From NCBI GenBank assembly GCA_038049695.1, contig CP142453.1:16372001-16436000 (forward strand): 64,000 nucleotides of DNA, read 5' to 3'. This document shows positions 59,695 through 64,000 of this stretch, in pieces (the stretch's first letter is position 1; each line of letters opens with the position of its first letter). Position numbers and translations under genes: made by a program. Origin of the DNA: Cinnamomum chago (Eukaryota > Streptophyta > Magnoliopsida > Laurales > Lauraceae). The notes under the pieces are model-generated. The model did no database searches. It was not told where the DNA came from and worked only from the letters and a program-made list of their open reading frames with translations.

Positions 59695-60285
59695 TATATA
59701 CCAAAATCGGATTTCATAGATAGACCCATTCTTAAATCCCTTAAAATCATACACCAATTACATACCAAAGTGGGATTTTGTAGATAGACGATTCTTAAAT
59801 CCCTTGCTATTCCATCAAAATCTAAAATTTACGACCATTCACACACATAGATATCCGATTCATTGCACAATGCCATTCAATCCAATCCAACCATCTAAAT
59901 CCCAAACATCACCAAAATAGGATTTTATAGATAGACCAATTCTTAAACTCCTTAAAATCACATACCAAAAGTAGAATTTTGTAGATAGACCCACCCTTAA
60001 AATCATACACCAATCACATACCAAAGTGGGATTTCGTAGATGGACCATTCTTAAATCCCTTGCTAATCCATCAAAACCTAAAATTTACTACCATACACAC
60101 ACATATAGATATCTGATTCATTGCACAATACCATCCAATCCAATCCAACCATCTAAATCCCAAACATCACCAAAATAGGATTTTATAGATAGACCAATTC
60201 TTAAACTCCTTAAAATGACATACCAAAAGTAGAATTTTGTAGATATACCAAGACTTAAATCCCTCTCTTATCCACCAACCCAAAA
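59695..60285. repeat. Tandem repeat array, ~257-bp unit with ~65-bp subunits
   Basis: A block with CACATACCAAAGTGGGATTT, TAGATAGACC, TCTTAAATCCCTT, CACACACATAGATATC and AATCCAATCCAACCATCTAA recurs after about 257 bases (for example CAAACATCACC at 59903 and 60161). Within each unit the ACCAAA..GGATTTTGTAGATAGACC motif recurs every 60-70 bases, so the array is two-level. Copies are about 93-95% alike. It ends about 180 bases before the TATA box of the IQD gene. Confidence 0.9.
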
Positions 60286-60344
60286 TTTACTACCATATAA
60301 ACACAAAGACACAGATACATGACCCGGTCCAGTTGTCCGTTACC

Positions 60345-60500
60345 GATATATCACGAGACGAGACGAGACAGTGAGGTGAGCAGCCTCGTAAAGTCTCGCG
60401 CTCCCATCTCGTGAGTCGGGACCATCGGCCCCGTTAATTGCATCCGTTACGTTATACCTTTCATTTATATATTTTTAAAAAGCTGGAGGCAGATCTCACA
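60345..60500 (+). promoter_or_regulatory. Core promoter of the IQD gene
   Basis: TATATATTTTT at 60466-60476 is the TATA candidate. Upstream lie a short CGAGACGAGACGAGAC repeat (60354-60369) and the GC-richer TCTCGCGCTCCCATCTCGTG. Transcription should begin near 60500, where a CT-rich tract starts. Confidence 0.5.
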
Positions 60501-60612
60501 CTCTTTTCTCTCTCTCTTTCCGCAACAAAAAAAACCCAAAGCCGATAGCGAGAGCCAAAGCAACAAAAGAGAGAAAGAGAGAGAAATTTCAATCACAATT
60601 CCATAGATAGTG

Positions 60613-60615
<3 letters not shown>

Positions 60616-60646
<31 letters not shown>

Positions 60647-60825
60647 ACTAGTGAAGCAACCGCTGTGTGATAAGTGGCGTACCTGACCAGTTATTTAACT
60701 AGATTTCAGGAACCTCTTCAAATCCACTCTTCCCAGTCTCTCTCTTGTAGCTTTCGAAGACCTCATTCTTCTTCTTCGTCGTCGTCGTCGTCGTCGTCTT
60801 CGTCCTCTTCGTCTTCGTCTTCTGC
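60616..60825. repeat. (GA)n and (TCG)n microsatellites in the IQD 5' UTR
   Basis: (GA)14 at 60616-60643 and a TCG/TCT-rich run at 60765-60825, including eight TCG units, lie in the leader between the TATA box and the start codon. No ATG occurs in the leader before 60857. Confidence 0.9.
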
Positions 60826-60856
60826 TGTTTTGATTTGTGAGAGAAGGAAGAAAGGG

Positions 60857-60943
60857 ATGGGGAGATCTACGACGATCTCATGCTTCAAGATCATCGCCTG
60901 CGGTAGCGATTCAGCTGAGAAATCCGATCTCGAACAGACTGAG
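60857..60943 (+). CDS. IQ67-domain (IQD) protein, first coding exon (3' partial)
   Basis: 29 codons starting MGRSTTISCFKIIACGSDSA and ending in DLEQTE|GTATTC, a phase-0 donor. MGRS..CFKIIxCGSDS is the conserved N-terminus of the IQD28-33 group of plant IQ67-domain proteins, which bind calmodulin through IQ motifs and associate with microtubules. The IQ motifs and DUF4005 C-terminus must lie beyond the right edge. I looked for the usual second exon (KRGWSFRK-type) up to 64000 and did not see it, so intron 1 is at least 3 kb. The start is chosen because it is the first ATG after the leader. Confidence 0.85.
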
Positions 60944-61011
60944 GTATTCTCTCGCTAATCCTCGCTCGTTCTAGGGTTTTCGATCGGTTCTGGATTTGCA
61001 TTTTAGCTCTC

Positions 61012-61530
61012 TGTACTTCGAATTTAGGGTTTTGATTTGTTGCGGCTATGTTATTGTATGATTTTGAAGTGATCTGTTTTACTCTTACTTGTATAAAAAA
61101 AAAGATTTTTTTTTAATCTTATCTGTGATGTGTTTTAGTATCTGATTTAATGGAGCTTAGTTGCGAGTGATTTGAGAATTTTTTTGGTGTGAGTTGTAAA
61201 CTGAAGGTTTTGTATTAATGGATGTGATTGATTTGAGAGGTTCAATTGGATTCGATTCTGATTGGTTCTGCATCTGCATTGTAGGTTTTCTTCTGTTATA
61301 TGTGTGTCTGTACTTCGAATTTAGGGTTTTGTTGTGTTGCAGCGGTGTTATCATGTGATGTTGAAGTGATTTTTGTGTTCCTGATTGTTTTGTCTTTATT
61401 AATCTGATTCTGATCTGATTAGTGAAACTTAGTTGCGAGTGATTTGAGGGCATTTGCGCGAGTTGCGGCCTGAAGGTTTGTATTGATGGATGTGATTGAT
61501 TTGATTACGTTCAACTGGACTGAATTTGAA
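61012..61530. repeat. ~296-bp tandem duplication in IQD intron 1
   Basis: CTGTACTTCGAATTTAGGGT starts at 61012 and again at 61308. Both copies continue with GTTGCGGC/GTTGCAGC, TGAAGTGAT, CTTAGTTGCGAGTGATTTGA and AATGGATGTGATTGATTTGA-type blocks. Substitutions and indels are frequent, so it is not recent. Confidence 0.88.
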
Positions 61531-61557
61531 CTCAATTACAACAGATCTGTCCACTGT

Positions 61558-61782
61558 TGCTATTTGAATGCAGTTTTCTTGAAGAATGGGCATTGGTACT
61601 GGTTGGATTTTTCAAAAAACTGACCATTTCTTGCCATGTCGAAAGAGACATTTTATGGATGTGTTTCTATTTAAATGCGGTTTTCTTGAAGAACGGGCAT
61701 TGGCACTCATCGAATTTCTTCAGAAAACTGACCATTTCTTGCCAGGTTGAAAGAGACATTTGATGGATGTGTTTTCTAGCTG
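61558..61782. repeat. ~113-bp tandem duplication in IQD intron 1
   Basis: TATTTGAATGCAGTTTTCTT (61561) and TATTTAAATGCGGTTTTCTT (61668) start two copies; both contain CTGACCATTTCTTGCCA and GAAAGAGACATTT, and are about 88% alike. Confidence 0.92.
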
Positions 61783-62108
61783 CTTGCAATTGTGTACCAC
61801 ACATGAAAATGTGGAAGTTAAAAAGGATCTTGATTGTATAGGTTGCATTGAGGTGTCTGCTCTGTAATACTGGTCAATGCAGATATTTGTATGGGGACCG
61901 CTTTTGCACACAAAAATCATGGAAAAAAAATGCAAATAGTGGATTGTGGAATAAACATTATAAATTTTCCTTCCATTTCGTACCTTTTTTAAATAATGAT
62001 GGTGGAAGATTTAATAATCCCTACAGGCTGGAAGATTTGAGGAGGAATTGCATGGCTGGGTAGTGATTGGTTAAACATGCATGGCCTTTGGAGCCTTTTT
62101 TTTTTGTG

Positions 62109-62239
62109 ATAATGGAGGGTGTCCCAACCCTTTGGGCCAGAATAATCCTTACGAGGCCCATGGGGAGCCACGTAAATCCCCTGTGGCCCATGTGTGGTAG
62201 TGCAGTTTTGAACCCTCAACATCGGTTGCAAACCATGGT

Positions 62240-62274
<35 letters not shown>
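62109..62274 (-). repeat. tRNA-derived SINE, copy 4, joined to a (GA)n tract
   Basis: Minus strand body CCGATGTTGAGGGTTCAAAA (B box), then GGCTCCCCATGGGCC and AGGGTTGGGACACCCTCC and an A-rich tail (T11 at 62095-62106 on plus). It is the family of 530 and 13831. The A-box head is missing: the SINE ends at CCATGGTT, exactly where a (GA)17 tract (62241-62274) begins. Confidence 0.8.
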
Positions 62275-62278
<4 letters not shown>

Positions 62279-64000
62279 TGGTTAGTGTTTCTATAAAATC
62301 GGCATGAGTTTGAGCATCCTCTCGAATCTTGAGAAATATGTGAAATATGCAAAAGCAGCCTAATCCCTTTTTTGCACTATTGTGGTCCCCAATTCTTGAT
62401 CCCACCCGTTCCAACATTCTCAGATAACCTATTAACCACAAGATGTTGAGAATATGTGAAAAATGCAAAGAAAAAAACCTAATTCTATTTTTTCTATTTT
62501 TTTCCACCATTGTACGGAAATATGTGGAAAACATAAACAATCTAATCCCATTTTTTTTTTTTTTTTTTTGCTTTCTTCTGGTCTCCAATTCATTATCTGA
62601 AATGGTCACCATGTCTAGGATCCAGTTGTTTCTTTCTAGAAAAGTTTTGGGGTACTGGAGTCCACTAAATTGTGCGGGAACTGAGAGAGCCCTCTATTCA
62701 TCTGTCTTTTCCTACCCCATACACTAATTTCTTAATTTACAAATCTGTTAAAGCAAATGTCGTCAAATGAATTGCATGTGAAAATTGGGCGTGCAATCAA
62801 TCAAACATTGTAATATGTGCTAACATATGTAAATTTTACATATGCAAAACTTACATATGTAAATTTTATTTTCATGTCTATGCATAACAAACAAAATACC
62901 CTTAAAGAACCCTAAATGAGATGCATAAAGGAGGATGAAATCAAGTCCTAAATAGTGGGTAACCATTAAAGAGCCTTAACGATTTCAGAAATTTGAAGAA
63001 ATTCAGCCCGCTCTGAGGCATTTTTCTTCTCTCTTTTTTATTTAAAAAAATCTTCTATCTTTTGTGCATGCTTTCTGTGACTCACAATCTCATGTAGAGC
63101 TTGGTTTCCTCTAGCATCATCCTCCTTGGGTCCGGAGAAACTTGTGCTCGAGTTTGTAGCCTTTGGTCCAGACTTCGGATCGAAAGCCAGCTGTGGACAA
63201 TAACTCGAACTTACAACTGATTTTTCTTCCCAGTCTTGCACATCAAACATGGGAAGTGATAATATCTTCCATCCAACTTTCGGTTAGTGTTGTAGATGTT
63301 GAAAACAGGTAGGATTGTGCTTTAGACGTGGATGAATGGTTGGATTTAGTTGTTGATGCTGATGGACATTTGGATCTAATTGTTGGCACCATCAGTCTAT
63401 CAGGTGTAATATCTGTCTTAATCCAACCTATGGATCACATGAAAGTGTCTGACAAAATCAGTAATGATAAATTCATCTGGGCTTGTGGATTTGATTTCAA
63501 TGAGTTCATTTGGCTGTTTCTCTGATTTGATATCCTCGGATTATGGTCTTTTGCCCCTGGATCTGTATCACCATCTATTGTAGCCTTCAATCTAGATATA
63601 AACCTGTTGCAGGGTTTTCATTGATTTGTTCTATGATAATGCTCGTTTGTTCTTCAACGATGGAATTTGGCCCCCTTTTCACTTCATTGAGATCTGCCTC
63701 ATATGGACCTCTCTTCTTGTATGCACAGTCCGAATGTTGTTGCCAATAATACCTAGAGTCATGCGCATGATATAAGGGTCACCTCGGTAAACATCCCTAA
63801 TTGAAATAATTACACAATGAGATATGAGTCGGAGCCTACATCATTTCGTTAAATGTTAATAGGAGCCATCTACAAATTAAAAATCACTTGGAATTAAGAA
63901 CTCTTGTACTAGTCTAAGAAAGTTTCACTCCAATCAAAATTTGGCTCACCATTATATTAATCAAATTTGAAATACTATCATTTTACTCCCTTCGGCTTGT

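Larger units (their letters stand above)
60944..64000 (+). other. Intron 1 of the IQD gene (partial)
   Basis: No exon was found after the donor. It contains two tandem duplications and a SINE next to a GA tract, listed separately. The part from 62280 on is AT-rich with a palindromic ACATATGTAAATTTTACATATG-like stretch (62822-62870). Minus-strand frames at 63038-63250 and near 63540-63750 look somewhat protein-like but could not be assigned. Confidence 0.6.

Noticed and set aside
59695-60285. CRISPR-like array
   Set aside because: Spacers are not unique; the whole unit repeats, in a plant nuclear context.
60674-60856. An N-terminal extension of the IQD protein with a long Ser run
   Set aside because: The frame begins at GTG, not ATG, and the Ser run is translated from the TCG/TCT microsatellite of the leader. 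The family starts at MGRS, which is the first ATG.
61989-62612. A 207-residue minus-strand frame
   Set aside because: It runs through a SINE, a GA microsatellite (a Ser-Leu run) and poly-T (a Lys run), so it is repeat-derived and not a gene.

Overview
This window is nuclear DNA of a flowering plant. The evidence is spliced genes with GT-AG introns, plant-type 5' UTRs rich in GA/CT, tRNA-derived SINEs, many hAT and Mutator-like miniature elements, plant L1 LINE pieces, Ty3/Gypsy and Ty1/Copia fossils, and AT-rich spacers full of poly-A/T tracts. The species cannot be fixed from sequence alone. Kilobase introns packed with transposons suggest a medium or large genome.

Layout. (1) 1-6.2 kb: the last two coding exons of a small EamA/TMEM42-like membrane protein (+ strand), whose 3.4-kb intron holds a foldback MITE, a Copia-like LTR and a 0.3-kb tandem duplication. 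(2) 6.2-19.6 kb: spacer dominated by hAT MITEs and SINEs. It also contains a minus-strand cluster of five box C/D snoRNA candidates (10.7-12.7 kb) downstream of a TATA plus telobox promoter near 12.9 kb. (3) 19.7-42.5 kb: one complete gene for an RCC2-like seven-bladed RCC1-repeat protein. I reconstruct 16 coding exons and 544 residues; the introns contain a Gypsy fossil, L1 pieces, hAT and MULE MITEs and local duplications. (4) 43.1-46.0 kb: a near complete but decayed Ac-like hAT transposon with 8-bp target duplications. (5) 46-59.2 kb: gene-poor spacer with an RNase H remnant, SINE-like units and duplications. (6) 59.2-64 kb: a hAT MITE, a ~257-bp tandem repeat, then the promoter, 5' UTR and first coding exon of an IQ67-domain (IQD) gene that continues beyond the right edge.

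The three protein genes are all on the plus strand and show no sign of working as a pathway. The snoRNA cluster is the most distinctive item. Its guides match conserved 25S and 18S rRNA segments, including the peptidyl-transferase loop segment, and it holds two copies of the same snoR38-like guide. The repeat fraction is well resolved because many elements keep recognisable target-site duplications.
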